A stretch of 54,019 bases of DNA from Candidatus Omnitrophota bacterium (GCA_016783555.1 JADHWH010000004.1:1-54019), one strand, 5' to 3'. Shown: positions 9,159 to 20,223, numbered from the stretch's first letter. The notes: generated by a model from the sequence alone, not told the origin. Numbers and translations are program-made.

Positions 9159-10103
9159 TTGAGAAAGATCGGGGTTCTGATAGATTGCGATCCGGGCATT
9201 GACGATGCATTGGCTATACTCTTTGCGCTGGCATCGGATAAGTTAAACGTAGAGGCCATAACGACGGTTTACGGAAACGTAAGCGTAAGGCAATCGACCG
9301 ATAACCTTATAAATATTCTCGAGATCAGCGGATTAAGGCCTCTTCCTGAAATCGGAATCGGAAGCGCTCGGCCTTTAGTTAAAAAGAGGCTTGAAAAAAG
9401 GGAGGTTCATGGAAAGGACGGCCTGGGTGATACCTCACTCGGCCGCCCAAGGAAGACCATAGAGATTAAAGACGGCGTTGAACTGGCCGTATCCAAGATT
9501 TTGTCTAAAAGAATAGAATATATAATCGCTACCGGCCCTTTGACAAACATAGCAGAGATAATTAAGACCAATCCGAAAATTCCTGATTTGGTGAAGAGAA
9601 TCTATATCATGGGGGGCGCGCTCTTTATAAAAGGCAATATAACGCCATACGCGGAGTTTAATATCTACAACGATCCGGAAGCCGCAAAGTTAGTCTTTGA
9701 TTCAAAGATACCCAAGACCGTGGTGAGCCTGGATGTCACTCAAAGGGTTATTTTAGAAAGAAGTGACCTAACCGGTTTCAAGAAAGATAAAGAGAGGCTC
9801 TCGCGGTTTATCTACGATATCGCAAATTTCGCTATTTGCTACCACAGAGGGTTTCGCGGCGTAAAAGGCGCTTACTTAAACGATCCGCTTTGCGTAGGCG
9901 CGGCACTCGAGGGCAAGATTTGTGAATACAAAAAGGGGTCTTTAGGGATTAAGTTAAACGGCCCCCAAAGGGGGCGGACCATCGTAGGCGAAGAGACCGG
10001 AGGAGCGCAGGATATCACGTACGCAGAGAGCGTAAATGTCGACAGGTTTAAGAGGTTATTCTTAGGGAGTTTAAAAAAAATATGTAAGGAGGTAGCAAGT
10101 TGA
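9159..10103 (+). CDS. nucleoside hydrolase
   Basis: IGVLIDCDPGIDDALAILFAL...GPLTNIAEII...YIMGGAL...AEFNIYNDPEAAKLVF; TTG start. Confidence 0.92.
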   Translation: MRKIGVLIDCDPGIDDALAILFALASDKLNVEAITTVYGNVSVRQSTDNLINILEISGLRPLPEIGIGSARPLVKKRLEKREVHGKDGLGDTSLGRPRKTIEIKDGVELAVSKILSKRIEYIIATGPLTNIAEIIKTNPKIPDLVKRIYIMGGALFIKGNITPYAEFNIYNDPEAAKLVFDSKIPKTVVSLDVTQRVILERSDLTGFKKDKERLSRFIYDIANFAICYHRGFRGVKGAYLNDPLCVGAALEGKICEYKKGSLGIKLNGPQRGRTIVGEETGGAQDITYAESVNVDRFKRLFLGSLKKICKEVAS

Positions 10104-11056
10104 AGCTGGGAAATCTTTATAAGCGTATTATAGGCATTGGGATGAGGAATGATCCGCGTTCCAGGAGAGGCGCCGAAAAAGTTTTAAGAAAGAGCAAGAA
10201 GGAGTACCGCTCACTGAGGGGCGCGAGGAAGGCGGCTTTTGATAAGGATTCGCTTGTCAATCCATATAGCGATACGCGCATACTCTACGGAGACAAGGAT
10301 AAAGATATCAACACAATAATGGTAGGGATTGATATTGAGACGCCCGAGCTTCTTATGGCGGACAGGTTTAATCAGACAGACAGGCGTGTAGACCTGGTGA
10401 TGTCACATCATCCAGGCGGCAGGGCCCTCTGTGAGTTGCACAAGGTTATGGGCCTGCAGACCGATCAGCTTAAGAGCCTCGGGATATCTGGCGAAACGGC
10501 TGATGAGTTTATGGGAGAACGCATTGCGGAGGTCGCGAGGAAACTGCATTCCAGAAACTGTATGCGCAATATAGACGCCGCCAGGATGTTAGATATACCC
10601 TTTATGTGCGTCCATACCGCGGCCGATAATATGGTGACTAGTTTTTTGCAGAACCTCTTGGATAAGAAAAAACCGAAGACGCTGGGCGCGATAGTTGATA
10701 TCCTCGAAGGCATATACGAATATAAAGAAGGGGCCTCAGCCGGCGCAGGGCCGGAGATGCTTATCGGAGACAGGAAGAGGCCGGCGGGAAGGATATTTGT
10801 GGATATGACCGGCGGCACAGAGGGCTCCAAGAGGGCATTCAGCCGTTTGTCGCAGATAGGCATAGGTACGATTATATCTATGCATTTGAGCGAGGAGCAT
10901 TATAAGGCGGCAAAGAAGGAACATATAAATATTATCATTGCCGGCCACATAGCAAGCGATAATGTGGGTTTGAACCTAATACTGGATGAATTGGTAAAGA
11001 TCGAGGGGTTTAATATTATACAGTGCTCAGGGTTTAGGAGGTTTTCGAGGATATAG
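10100..11056 (+). CDS. NIF3-like (NGG1p-interacting factor) protein
   Basis: 318 aa; DLVMSHHPGG, IPFMCVHTAADNMV, IIAGHIASDNVGLNLILDEL. Confidence 0.65.
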   Translation: MKLGNLYKRIIGIGMRNDPRSRRGAEKVLRKSKKEYRSLRGARKAAFDKDSLVNPYSDTRILYGDKDKDINTIMVGIDIETPELLMADRFNQTDRRVDLVMSHHPGGRALCELHKVMGLQTDQLKSLGISGETADEFMGERIAEVARKLHSRNCMRNIDAARMLDIPFMCVHTAADNMVTSFLQNLLDKKKPKTLGAIVDILEGIYEYKEGASAGAGPEMLIGDRKRPAGRIFVDMTGGTEGSKRAFSRLSQIGIGTIISMHLSEEHYKAAKKEHINIIIAGHIASDNVGLNLILDELVKIEGFNIIQCSGFRRFSRI

Positions 11057-11058
11057 CC

Positions 11059-12825
11059 ATGGCTGGTATACCGGAATATATCATAGATCAAGTCAGGGAG
11101 AGGACCGATATAGCAGAGGTGATATCCAAATATATCCCCTTAAAGAAGGCGGGGAGGAATTACAGGGCGCTCTGTCCTTTTCATCATGAAAAGACGCCGT
11201 CTTTCATGGTAAGCCCGGCCAAGCAGATATACCATTGTTTTGGATGCGGCGCCGGAGGCAACGTATTCAATTTTTTAATAAAATACGAAAGAGTTGAGTT
11301 TCCTGAGGCAGTAAGAGAGCTTGCCAAGAACGCAGGGGTAACGATACCCGAGACATCTTCGGCAGGCGCCCAAAAGAGCTCTTTAACAGAAAAATTACAC
11401 GTCTTAAACAAACTGGTCGCTGATTTTTATTGTGAAAACCTAAGAAAAGGGCAGGCCCAGGCGGTATCGAAGAACTATCTGGTGAAAAGGAATATAAACC
11501 AGAACCTTATCGAGAGGTTCATGCTCGGATATGCGCCGAAGTCTTGGAATGGCCTTTTAGATTTTCTTAAAAAGAAGGGCTACGATGAGTCGGTTTTACA
11601 GAAAAGCGGTCTTATAATAGAAGGCAGAAATGGGAAGTTTTTTGACAGATTCCGCGACAAGATAATGTTTCCCATCTCCGACGTAAAGGGCAGGATAAAG
11701 GGCTTCGGAAGCAGGGCCCTTGACAATAGCATGCCCAAATACATGAATTCACCGGACACTTTTATATACAATAAAGGCAACCACCTTTACGGGCTTAATC
11801 TGAGCTGGGAAGAGATAAGAGATAAAAACTCGGTTGTGGTGGTGGAGGGGTATACAGACCTCTTAACGCCTTTTCAGCACGGAATCAAAAACATCGCCGC
11901 ATCTTTGGGAACGGCGCTTACGCTTGAACAGATAAGGCTGCTTAAGCGCTACACGAATAACATAGTTATATTATTCGACTCAGACCAGGCCGGGGAGAAT
12001 GCCACCTTGCGAAGCCTCGACCTTCTGGTGGAGGAAGATGTAAAGGTAAAAGTTGTCCAGCTGCCTAAAGGGGAGGATCCCGACAGTTTTATAAATAAAA
12101 ACGGTCCGGATAAGTTCAAGGAATTGCTGAATAGCGCGCAGGACCTTTTTGATTATAAATTGAATCTTTTGTTATCAAGGCATAACGCGGCAGACCTGGA
12201 AGGCAAGGCGCTCGTCGCGAATGAGATGCTCCCTCTTATTTCGAAGATAAAAAACGCTATTCTCCAGTCGGGGTATCTCAAGAGGCTTGCGGAGATACTC
12301 ATCATAGGCGAAGCGGATCTGCGCAGGGAGCTTGCAAAGGTAAAACCGGATTATTCGTATCATTACAAACCCTACGGAGAGCCGCAGGCAGAACCGTTAA
12401 AGGCGAATATGGCGGAGAAGATTTTAGCCGGTTTAATGCTGGAGGACAGAAACTTTGTGCGCAGCGTAAAGGAGAATTTGAATTGCGGGGATTTCAAGGA
12501 TATATCGATAAAAAGGATTGTTGAGAGGCTATTTGAGTATTACGACATGAATGTAACGATAGGTGTCAGCAAATTAATCGACTGTTTTAAGGATGAGGAG
12601 AATGTCCGCGCCTCTATTTCCGAATTGATCGCGACGTGCGAAAATCTCGTAGACAAGAAGAAAAACCTGGATGATTGTATACAATGGGTAAAGCAATGCG
12701 GATTAAAGGATAAGCTTAAGAACCTTTGCAAAGAGATAAAGACGGCGCAGAATTCAGGAGACGAATCGCGGGTCGTAGATTTGGTAATAAAATATAACGA
12801 TATGATGAAGGAAGTCAGGACATAA
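11059..12825 (+). CDS. dnaG: DNA primase
   Basis: CHC2 zinc finger CPFHHEKTPSFMVSPAKQIYHCFGCGAGG; TOPRIM VVVEGYTDLL, ILFDSDQAGENA. Confidence 0.96.
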   Translation: MAGIPEYIIDQVRERTDIAEVISKYIPLKKAGRNYRALCPFHHEKTPSFMVSPAKQIYHCFGCGAGGNVFNFLIKYERVEFPEAVRELAKNAGVTIPETSSAGAQKSSLTEKLHVLNKLVADFYCENLRKGQAQAVSKNYLVKRNINQNLIERFMLGYAPKSWNGLLDFLKKKGYDESVLQKSGLIIEGRNGKFFDRFRDKIMFPISDVKGRIKGFGSRALDNSMPKYMNSPDTFIYNKGNHLYGLNLSWEEIRDKNSVVVVEGYTDLLTPFQHGIKNIAASLGTALTLEQIRLLKRYTNNIVILFDSDQAGENATLRSLDLLVEEDVKVKVVQLPKGEDPDSFINKNGPDKFKELLNSAQDLFDYKLNLLLSRHNAADLEGKALVANEMLPLISKIKNAILQSGYLKRLAEILIIGEADLRRELAKVKPDYSYHYKPYGEPQAEPLKANMAEKILAGLMLEDRNFVRSVKENLNCGDFKDISIKRIVERLFEYYDMNVTIGVSKLIDCFKDEENVRASISELIATCENLVDKKKNLDDCIQWVKQCGLKDKLKNLCKEIKTAQNSGDESRVVDLVIKYNDMMKEVRT

Positions 12826-12855
12826 TACGGCAAAGGAGAAGCCGCGCTACATGAA

Positions 12856-12918
12856 CCCCGTTAGACCTCATAGGAGGTCGGCGGGGTGAAACGGAAGTAA
12901 TGGAGGTCTAACGGGGTG
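12856..12918 (+). repeat. CCCCGTTAGACCT element F3 (dnaG-rpoD)
   Basis: Left arm, middle arm aggtcggcgggg, right arm ggAGGTCTAACGGGGTG. Confidence 0.93.
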
Positions 12919-14469
12919 AAGAGACACAAAGAGATAGAAGAACTTTTAAAGGTCGGCAAAAAGAAAGGCTGCCTTACTTACGAAGAGTTAAACAACATAC
13001 TTCCCGATACGATAGTGTCGTCCGAAGAGCTGGATAAGATATTTACCCTATTGGGCGATGAGAATATAAAGGTTGTCGACTCAAAAGAGGCTGCTTTAGA
13101 GCTTGAGAAGAAATCATCCGAGGAGGAATCGACGGAGCAGAAGAAGGCTCCTAAACGGGAAGGGCATGCCGATAAGCTGGTTCAGATGGATGACCCCGTA
13201 AAGATGTATCTCAGGCAGATGGGCCAGATACCCCTTTTGACAAGAGAGGAAGAGCTCAGGCTGGCTGAGAAGATTAAAAGTACGGAGTTTAAATTCAGTA
13301 GAGCGGTTTTAGAATGCAAGCCTGCCAGGAAAGAGGCCATAACGGTCGCGAAAGATATCCTTAGCAGCAAAAAGAGCATGGATGATTTTATCAACATAGA
13401 CCCAAAACCTGACAGGAAAAAGATCAAGGCCAACCTTAGGAAATTCGTCAGGCTCGCAAGGAGAGTCAGAAAAGGCCGGCGTATAGCCGAGATCTTGTCC
13501 GGTTTTAATTTGTGCACAACCGTGATCGAAGAGATATTCATCGCTATGAGGGCCAAGACTGCTGAGATTGAACAGATCGATAAGAATCTCAAGAGATCAC
13601 GGAAAAAAAGGGCACACGGCGAGGTTTCAAAACTTAGAAGAAAGAGGCGCACCATAGAGGCGGAATTCGGCCTTAAGCACCCGGAGATAAAAGAGGCCGT
13701 TAAGGCGATTAGGGTAAAAGAAGCGAAATTTAACAAGGCCAAGAAGGAGTTGGTGGCGGCCAATCTAAGATTGGTTGTGAGCATCGCGAAGAAATACACC
13801 AACAGAGGCTTATCGTTCCTCGATCTTATACAAGAGGGAAATATAGGTCTCATGAAGGCGGTTGATAAGTTCGAGTATGAGAGGGGATATAAATTTTCTA
13901 CATACGCGACATGGTGGATAAGGCAGGCGATAACGCGCTCCATAGCCGACCAGTCCCGCACTATAAGGATTCCCGTGCATATGACCGAGACTATAAACAG
14001 ACTTATACGCGTCTCGCGCGCTCTTGTCCAAGAGAACGGAAAAGAGCCCACGCCTGAAGAAATATCGTATGATATGAAGATGCCCGTAGATAAGGTAAGG
14101 GGGATTCTCAAGATAGCCCAGGAGCCCATATCGTTACAGACGCCGATTGGCGATGAAGGCGATACGCACTTCGGCGATTTTATAGAGGACAAACGCGCCG
14201 TCTCGCCCGCAAACGCAACGGCCTATTCTATGCTAAAGGAGCAGGTAGGAGACGTCCTTTCCACGTTGACCGACCGGGAGAAGAAAGTCCTCCGGCTTCG
14301 TTTCGGTATAGGCGACGGCTATCCCCGCACCCTTGAAGAGGTCGGCTCCATGTTCAATGTCACAAGAGAGAGGGTGCGTCAGATAGAGGCAAAGGCCTTA
14401 AGAAAACTGCGCCATCCTACCAGAAGCAGGAAGCTCAAGAATTTCTTGGCCTTAAGCGCAGGCCAGTAA
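12916..14469 (+). CDS. rpoD: RNA polymerase primary sigma factor (sigma-70)
   Basis: [75 protein letters not shown] start at 12916. Confidence 0.96.
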   Translation: MKRHKEIEELLKVGKKKGCLTYEELNNILPDTIVSSEELDKIFTLLGDENIKVVDSKEAALELEKKSSEEESTEQKKAPKREGHADKLVQMDDPVKMYLRQMGQIPLLTREEELRLAEKIKSTEFKFSRAVLECKPARKEAITVAKDILSSKKSMDDFINIDPKPDRKKIKANLRKFVRLARRVRKGRRIAEILSGFNLCTTVIEEIFIAMRAKTAEIEQIDKNLKRSRKKRAHGEVSKLRRKRRTIEAEFGLKHPEIKEAVKAIRVKEAKFNKAKKELVAANLRLVVSIAKKYTNRGLSFLDLIQEGNIGLMKAVDKFEYERGYKFSTYATWWIRQAITRSIADQSRTIRIPVHMTETINRLIRVSRALVQENGKEPTPEEISYDMKMPVDKVRGILKIAQEPISLQTPIGDEGDTHFGDFIEDKRAVSPANATAYSMLKEQVGDVLSTLTDREKKVLRLRFGIGDGYPRTLEEVGSMFNVTRERVRQIEAKALRKLRHPTRSRKLKNFLALSAGQ

Positions 14470-14475
14470 TAATGG

Positions 14476-15309
14476 ATGAAAGACCACATAGAGATAGAGA
14501 GGCTGTTTAAAGACGATAAAAAGGTTCATTACGACTTCTCGCAAAGCCCTGCCTTAATAGAGCTCCACAAGAAGAATACCGACCAGACATTCGAAAAAGA
14601 CCACGCAGCTAAATGGAAAAAAGCGCAAAATGAATTTCTGCGCTGGACTAAAGACAGGAAGGTCTTTCCAAAAAGACAAGTTGAGGATGGTAAGAAGATA
14701 TTCGACGAATATTTTAAAAAGAGAGGTTATTTACAAGGAAATATTCTCGACGTAGGCGGCGGCTGGGGGTTATTCAGGGAGTGGTGGGAAGAGAGAGAGT
14801 CCAATATCTTCATAGTTCATGACCCCGGCATAGAGAGGTTCCTGCGCGGTCCGCACAAGCTGCATCACGATTATTACAAAAGGGCCTTTAGCCTTCCGAT
14901 GACTTTTGTCGAAGGTTTCGGGGAGGACCTGCCGTATAAGGATGGTATATTCGATTTATACCTTATCGCAGCTACATTGGACCATTGCATCTGGCCGCAA
15001 GAGATTATACGGGCGGCATATCGATGTATAAGACCCGATGGGATTATACTCATCATCCAAAGATGCGGCCCATCCGGACCTCTCGGTGATTTTGTAAACA
15101 TATTCAGGCGCCTGAAGGCATATTTATTCAAGCCTGAAAGATTCTTGCGCGCATTTTACAGAAGGTTATTCTATCGAGACCCTCATCTGCACCATTTTTC
15201 TATTCAAGGTATAACCGCATTATTGGAAGAGGCCGGTTTTTCAAAGGTCCGCATAGAGGTTATTTCGATGGCAGAGAATATCTACGCCTTCGAAGCGCAA
15301 AAACGATAA
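14476..15309 (+). CDS. class I SAM-dependent methyltransferase
   Basis: GNILDVGGGWGLFREWWEERESNIFIVHDPG; DLYLIAATLDHCIWPQEIIRAAYRCIRPDGIILII. Confidence 0.75.
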   Translation: MKDHIEIERLFKDDKKVHYDFSQSPALIELHKKNTDQTFEKDHAAKWKKAQNEFLRWTKDRKVFPKRQVEDGKKIFDEYFKKRGYLQGNILDVGGGWGLFREWWEERESNIFIVHDPGIERFLRGPHKLHHDYYKRAFSLPMTFVEGFGEDLPYKDGIFDLYLIAATLDHCIWPQEIIRAAYRCIRPDGIILIIQRCGPSGPLGDFVNIFRRLKAYLFKPERFLRAFYRRLFYRDPHLHHFSIQGITALLEEAGFSKVRIEVISMAENIYAFEAQKR

Positions 15310-15321
15310 GACTCCTAATCT

Positions 15322-15355
15322 AGCCGTAGGGCAGGTTTAAACCTGCCCTACGGCT
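15322..15355. repeat. 34-bp perfect palindrome AGCCGTAGGGCAGGTTTAAACCTGCCCTACGGCT
   Basis: Perfect dyad. Confidence 0.95.
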
Positions 15356-15374
15356 GGTTAGAAGTTATAATTGT

Positions 15375-16511
15375 ATGGAAAAAATCGAGGTAGCAGTTGT
15401 AGGCGCTGGTATTATAGGCCTTGCCATAGCCAGCGAAGTCTCAAAATTCAAAAAATCTCTATATGTGCTCGAGAGACATGAGTCTTTCGGCCAAGAGACG
15501 AGCTCAAGGAACAGCGAGGTTCTGCATGCGGGCCTCTATTATCCTAAGGGGTCACTTAAGAGAGAGACGTGCATCGAAGGAAAGAGGCTTCTTTACGAGA
15601 TATGCGAGAAGAATAATATACCCTATAGAAGACTGGGAAAGCTCGTCGTGGCGGCAAGCGCTTCGGAGACCGCAGGCTTGGAGCGGCTCTTTTGTAATGC
15701 CAGGGCAAACGGCGTAAGGGAATTGGAATTGATATCCAAGGATAAGATTAAAAGCCTGGAGCCCAATATAAAAGCCGAGGCCGCAATACATTCAAAGTCT
15801 ACAGGCATAGTGGATTCACATAGCCTTATGAAATATTATGTAATTAAGATTAAAGAGAAGAAGGCAGGCATTTCATACAAGACAGAGGTGAAGTCCGTAA
15901 AAAAGATTGGCGGTGGATATGAAATCAGGGTGCTTGATGCAAACAATACGGAATTTAAATTTGAAACAGAGATCTTAATTAACTGTGCGGGTTTAGAGTC
16001 GGATAGGATAGCCGAGATGGCAGGCGTAGATATAGAGAGCAAGGGGTACAGGCTTAAATACTGCAAGGGTCAATATTTTAAATTACCCCCTAAGAAGAGC
16101 AGGCTTATAAAGAGGCTTATATACCCCGTGCCCAGAGAACGGAATGCCGGACTCGGAATACACGCTACTCCGAATTTAGGGGGAATAATCCGCCTGGGGC
16201 CCGATGACGAATATGTTGAGAGAGAAGGTTTCGATTACAAGGTAGATGAAAGGGCAAGGGCTAGATTTCGCGATTCAGTATTTAATTTTCTCCCTTTTAT
16301 AGAGGAGAACGACCTTACTTGTGATACCGCAGGTATAAGGCCGAAGCTGCAAGGCCCTGGTGAGGATTTCAGGGACTATGTAATAAAAGAGGAGAGAGAT
16401 ATCGGCCTCCCCGGTTTTATAAATCTTATCGGAATCGAATCCCCGGGCCTTACAAGCGCGCCTTCGATAGCAAGGTTCGTATCTTTATTGGTAAAGAAAA
16501 ATGCCCGCTAA
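15375..16511 (+). CDS. FAD-dependent oxidoreductase, L-2-hydroxyglutarate oxidase-like
   Basis: VAVVGAGIIGLAIASEVSK...SSRNSEVLHAGLYYPKGSLK...GHATPN..IRLGPDDEYV. Confidence 0.85.
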   Translation: MEKIEVAVVGAGIIGLAIASEVSKFKKSLYVLERHESFGQETSSRNSEVLHAGLYYPKGSLKRETCIEGKRLLYEICEKNNIPYRRLGKLVVAASASETAGLERLFCNARANGVRELELISKDKIKSLEPNIKAEAAIHSKSTGIVDSHSLMKYYVIKIKEKKAGISYKTEVKSVKKIGGGYEIRVLDANNTEFKFETEILINCAGLESDRIAEMAGVDIESKGYRLKYCKGQYFKLPPKKSRLIKRLIYPVPRERNAGLGIHATPNLGGIIRLGPDDEYVEREGFDYKVDERARARFRDSVFNFLPFIEENDLTCDTAGIRPKLQGPGEDFRDYVIKEERDIGLPGFINLIGIESPGLTSAPSIARFVSLLVKKNAR

Positions 16512-16605
16512 GAGTCCTATTTCAAATCTGGTCCGCGTATCTTCAGGCATCCTTTTGGCAGCCGCCCTTGCGGTGGCATTCTTTTTTATTTATGGCAGAA
16601 AATAG
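16501..16605 (+). CDS. putative small membrane protein (34 aa), not in ORF track
   Basis: ATG..TAG reading MPAKSPISNLVRVSSGILLAAALAVAFFFIYGRK; one TM segment; overlaps the end of the upstream oxidoreductase. Confidence 0.4.
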   Translation: MPAKSPISNLVRVSSGILLAAALAVAFFFIYGRK

Positions 16606-16620
16606 GAGGAAGATAACTTA

Positions 16621-17682
16621 ATGAGAAATAAGGTGTTAATATATATCTTTATCTTTGTTTTTCTTATAGTAATTCTTGCGCCGTTTTTTATGTTATTCGG
16701 CCCGACACGGCTTAAAGACTATCTTCATAAAGAATTGGTCTATAAAGTAATCGCCTCTAAGATAACCCGCGGATTAAAAACAGATGAGGAGAAGGCGCTA
16801 AGATTGATGGAATATGTCCATAGACACGTTGTGACTAATCAGTCAGGGTATAAGATAATAGATAAGCACCCTCTAAATGATTTAATCAGAAACGTAGGAG
16901 TATGCGACCAGGTTGCGAATACCCTGGTAACATTAGCAAGAAAAGCCCATATCAAGGGACGGCTTATATTCCTGCGCGGCTACCAGGCCTCTTCGCAGCA
17001 CAGCCTCTGCGATCTATACATAGACGGTGAATTTAGAATCTTTGATCCGACCTTTGACATGATATTTATTAACGAGAGCGGAAAGATTGCTACTTTTGAG
17101 GATATCCAAAGGCACAATACCAAGCTTAAACGCGTCATGCAGACAGAGTTCGGGCGCATCTTTGACCCGTTCGGCAGGGGCATAGAAAAATTTTATTTTA
17201 AGCTGTTTGAGCCCGAATATAAGCCTAAGATTTTCAGGACGAATTTCGAGCAGGATAAAAAAAGATTCATCCTATCGAGGTGGATAGATCTATATTACGA
17301 TATCTTCGCCGACTTATTTTTAACGCTCTACCAAAAGCTTTATTTCAAGTCGGCCGGGACGGGCCCGTTTTTAAGGGCAAGGTACAAACATCTATCGTTC
17401 AGGCATGATTCGGCCCTCGCCGATTACGATTATATATTAGAAAAATATGAAGATGAGTTTATGCGGTCCGAATGCGTCTATTTTAAGGGAGTAGCCTTCT
17501 GGGAGCTAAAAGAGTATTATAAGGCAATCTCGGAATTTGAAAAGCTGCTTGAAGAGGCGCCCGGCACAAAGAGACGGCGGCTGGCGATGATGTTTTTATT
17601 AGACTCTTATTGCCTTCTTAATAATCCCGATAAGGTGCTCTTTTATCTTTCGCGGCTAAGGCCTAAACTTAAAGGGGAGTAA
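16621..17682 (+). CDS. transglutaminase-like domain protein with N-terminal TM
   Basis: VGVCDQVANTLVTLARKAHIKGRLIFLRGYQASSQHSLCDLYIDGEFRIFDPTFD: Cys/His/Asp pattern; C-terminal TPR-like region. Confidence 0.65.
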   Translation: MRNKVLIYIFIFVFLIVILAPFFMLFGPTRLKDYLHKELVYKVIASKITRGLKTDEEKALRLMEYVHRHVVTNQSGYKIIDKHPLNDLIRNVGVCDQVANTLVTLARKAHIKGRLIFLRGYQASSQHSLCDLYIDGEFRIFDPTFDMIFINESGKIATFEDIQRHNTKLKRVMQTEFGRIFDPFGRGIEKFYFKLFEPEYKPKIFRTNFEQDKKRFILSRWIDLYYDIFADLFLTLYQKLYFKSAGTGPFLRARYKHLSFRHDSALADYDYILEKYEDEFMRSECVYFKGVAFWELKEYYKAISEFEKLLEEAPGTKRRRLAMMFLLDSYCLLNNPDKVLFYLSRLRPKLKGE

Positions 17683-17699
17683 GAAATTGCGATATACTC

Positions 17700-17728
17700 T
17701 TGACTTTCACTATTAGTCCATATATACT
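17700..17728 (+). promoter_or_regulatory. putative sigma70 promoter
   Basis: TTGACT-17 nt-TATACT upstream of the GGDEF gene. Confidence 0.65.
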
Positions 17729-17760
17729 TTTTTTAGTGTAATATATAAGGGGATATATAT

Positions 17761-18597
17761 ATGTTGGACAAATCCGAAAAAGATTTCTTAACAGATTGCT
17801 TTGCCAAGTCCGAACTGCTCCCTTTTTTGGATGAAAGCATCGGTAATTCCAAGAAGAATAACAAGCCCTTTTCGATAGCGCTCATAGACCTCGACCGCTT
17901 TAAAAAGCTGAATTACAAATTTGGCCATCTCTATGGCGATGACATATTAAAATATGTCGCAAGCACAGTGCGCCTGACCCTGGAAGATAAAGGCTATCTC
18001 TTCCGTTATGGAGGGGATGAGTTTGTCGCGGTCTTTCCGGAGAAGTCGAGTAAAGAGGCCGCACAGCTTGCAAGGCAGTGCAGTAACAATCTGGCGCACC
18101 GGCCCTTTCTATATAAGGAGAAGCTTCACAAGATTACGATAAGCGTGGGGATTGCCGATTTTCCTTCCGATGGAAATACAAAGTATGAGCTCATCAGCAG
18201 GGCCGACAAGGCCATGTATATGTCAAAAAATTACGGCCGCAACCTGATTACAGAGGCGCACAGGATAACTTATATAAGATGGCGCAATACGGCCATGGCG
18301 GTAGCGAGCGTCCTTATCGTTTCGCTAACGCTTCATCTTTTGAGCGGTTACGGACTTTTGGGGTTTTTCAAGAAGATGGTTAAAAGCGTTCAGGCTGTTA
18401 AGGTCGTTTCGGAAGGCGCGGAGTTGGTAACCGTTATAAAGAAAGACGGCACCATGTTCGAAGGCCGCATATTAGGGGAGACCGACGATTTTGTAATAAT
18501 AAATTTTAAGCTGGAGAGAGGATCTGCCTCGATCAATATAGATAAAGATGAGATAGCAGAGATAAAATTCTCACCGAAAAAAGACCGAGACAGATGA
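17761..18597 (+). CDS. GGDEF domain protein (diguanylate cyclase) with a C-terminal TM and tail
   Basis: IALIDLDRFKKLNYKFGHLYGDDILKYVA...LFRYGGDEFVAVFPE. Confidence 0.93.
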   Translation: MLDKSEKDFLTDCFAKSELLPFLDESIGNSKKNNKPFSIALIDLDRFKKLNYKFGHLYGDDILKYVASTVRLTLEDKGYLFRYGGDEFVAVFPEKSSKEAAQLARQCSNNLAHRPFLYKEKLHKITISVGIADFPSDGNTKYELISRADKAMYMSKNYGRNLITEAHRITYIRWRNTAMAVASVLIVSLTLHLLSGYGLLGFFKKMVKSVQAVKVVSEGAELVTVIKKDGTMFEGRILGETDDFVIINFKLERGSASINIDKDEIAEIKFSPKKDRDR

Positions 18598-20162
18598 AAA
18601 AGTCTGTCGCAATCCATCCCTTTTTATTCGCTCTTTATCCGATCATATATTTAGTCGCCCATAATATAGGTGAATTGCTTCTCATAGACCGGTTTTCATT
18701 GACCAGCGTCTTTTTACCGATGATTGTCTCGCTCGGTTTTGCGTCGGTTTCGATGTTGATGCTGGGCCTTATCCTAAAGAATGCAAAAAAAGCGGCTTTG
18801 ATAGTCACTGCCTCATTGTTTCTATTTTTTTCATACGGCCATTTTTACGATATGACGAGTCGTTTGATGCGCGATTCCGCATTCTGGATAGGACGATTTG
18901 TAATCGGGCCGCATAAGATCGTTTTTTTTGCATGGTGCGCGCTTTTCTGCATAGCCGCCTTCTTTTCTATAAAGACCCGCCGCGACCTTAAAATGATTAC
19001 ATCTTTTTTAAATATTACAGCCGGATGCCTCATAGCCATATCTATGGTAAACATCGGGTTTCACGAATTTAAGAGAATGGAGATCTGGAAGGGGTATGCG
19101 GACAAGAGAGATGCGCTGGAAGAAAGGGCAGCTATTGGAAGCGGCATAGGATACTCTCCCGACATCTACTATATAATATTGGATGGATATACGAGTTCGA
19201 AGAAACTGGAGGAGATTTACGGTTTTGATAACAGCGAATTTACGGATTATTTGGTGGAAAAAGGGTTCTTTATAGCATTTGAGAGTATGAGCAATTACGC
19301 CCAAACCACCCATTCGCTGGCCTCGTCATTGAATATGGAATATATTAACTACGTAACAGATATTGTCAATTCGAAATATTCCGCGATGGGGATGTTGTAT
19401 CTGAAGCTCAGAAATAATAAGGTCATTGATTTTTTGAAAAAGAGAGGGTATAAATTTGTGCATTTCGCCACGTCATACGGACTGACAGAGCATAATAAAT
19501 TTGCCGATATAGAGTTTCATTTCGGAAAGAAGAATGAATTTTATTATATGCTGGTAAACACGACAATGCTCTGTTACTTCAGAGAAAAATTTAATATGGC
19601 AGGCGACAAAAGAAGGATGGTGCTCGACACATTCTCCACGCTGTCTAAGATGCCTGCGATAGAAGGCCCGAAATTTGTTTTTGCCCATATGATAATCCCC
19701 CACCCCCCTTATTATTTCGATGAAGACGGCGGCATGCCGCCAAAGATACTCGGCGCCGAGGGAGGAAAGAACGCATGGGCTGAAAAGGAGGCATATGTAA
19801 AACAGCTGATATTCCTCAATAAAAAAATTAAGGCATTTCTTGATAAGATAGAGTCCGGATCATCAACGCCTCCGGTTATTATACTCCAGGGAGATCACGG
19901 GACAGAAGCGACATTCAGTCACGGCCAAAGAAGCCGCGCGAGCACGACAGATGAGATGATGGAAGAGAGGATGAGCATATTTAACGCGTATTGTTTGCCG
20001 CAGGGCGGCAAGAAGGCTCTATATAGCAGCATCTCGCCCGTTAATACATTCAGGGTTCTCTTTAATTATTATTTCAACGCTGATTTTGAATTACTTGAAG
20101 AGAGAAGCTACTTTTCGTCATATGAGCGGCCGTTTGAGTTTATTGCCGTAAACCGAGAATGA
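18594..20162 (+). CDS. membrane-anchored sulfatase/alkaline phosphatase-superfamily protein
   Basis: Several N-terminal TMs then PDIYYIILDGYTSSKKLEEIYGFDN...FVFAHMIIPHPPYYFD...VIILQGDHGTE. Confidence 0.7.
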   Translation: MKKSVAIHPFLFALYPIIYLVAHNIGELLLIDRFSLTSVFLPMIVSLGFASVSMLMLGLILKNAKKAALIVTASLFLFFSYGHFYDMTSRLMRDSAFWIGRFVIGPHKIVFFAWCALFCIAAFFSIKTRRDLKMITSFLNITAGCLIAISMVNIGFHEFKRMEIWKGYADKRDALEERAAIGSGIGYSPDIYYIILDGYTSSKKLEEIYGFDNSEFTDYLVEKGFFIAFESMSNYAQTTHSLASSLNMEYINYVTDIVNSKYSAMGMLYLKLRNNKVIDFLKKRGYKFVHFATSYGLTEHNKFADIEFHFGKKNEFYYMLVNTTMLCYFREKFNMAGDKRRMVLDTFSTLSKMPAIEGPKFVFAHMIIPHPPYYFDEDGGMPPKILGAEGGKNAWAEKEAYVKQLIFLNKKIKAFLDKIESGSSTPPVIILQGDHGTEATFSHGQRSRASTTDEMMEERMSIFNAYCLPQGGKKALYSSISPVNTFRVLFNYYFNADFELLEERSYFSSYERPFEFIAVNRE

Positions 20163-20223
20163 TCCTTCTGACTTCAAAGAAGAGCTCATATTGTTAATGC
20201 ATACAAAACTTAGTCATGACCCC

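Noticed and set aside
13182-14192. Long (336 aa) minus-strand ORF inside rpoD
   Set aside because: Antisense to a clear sigma-70 gene; Ser/Leu-rich shadow ORF.
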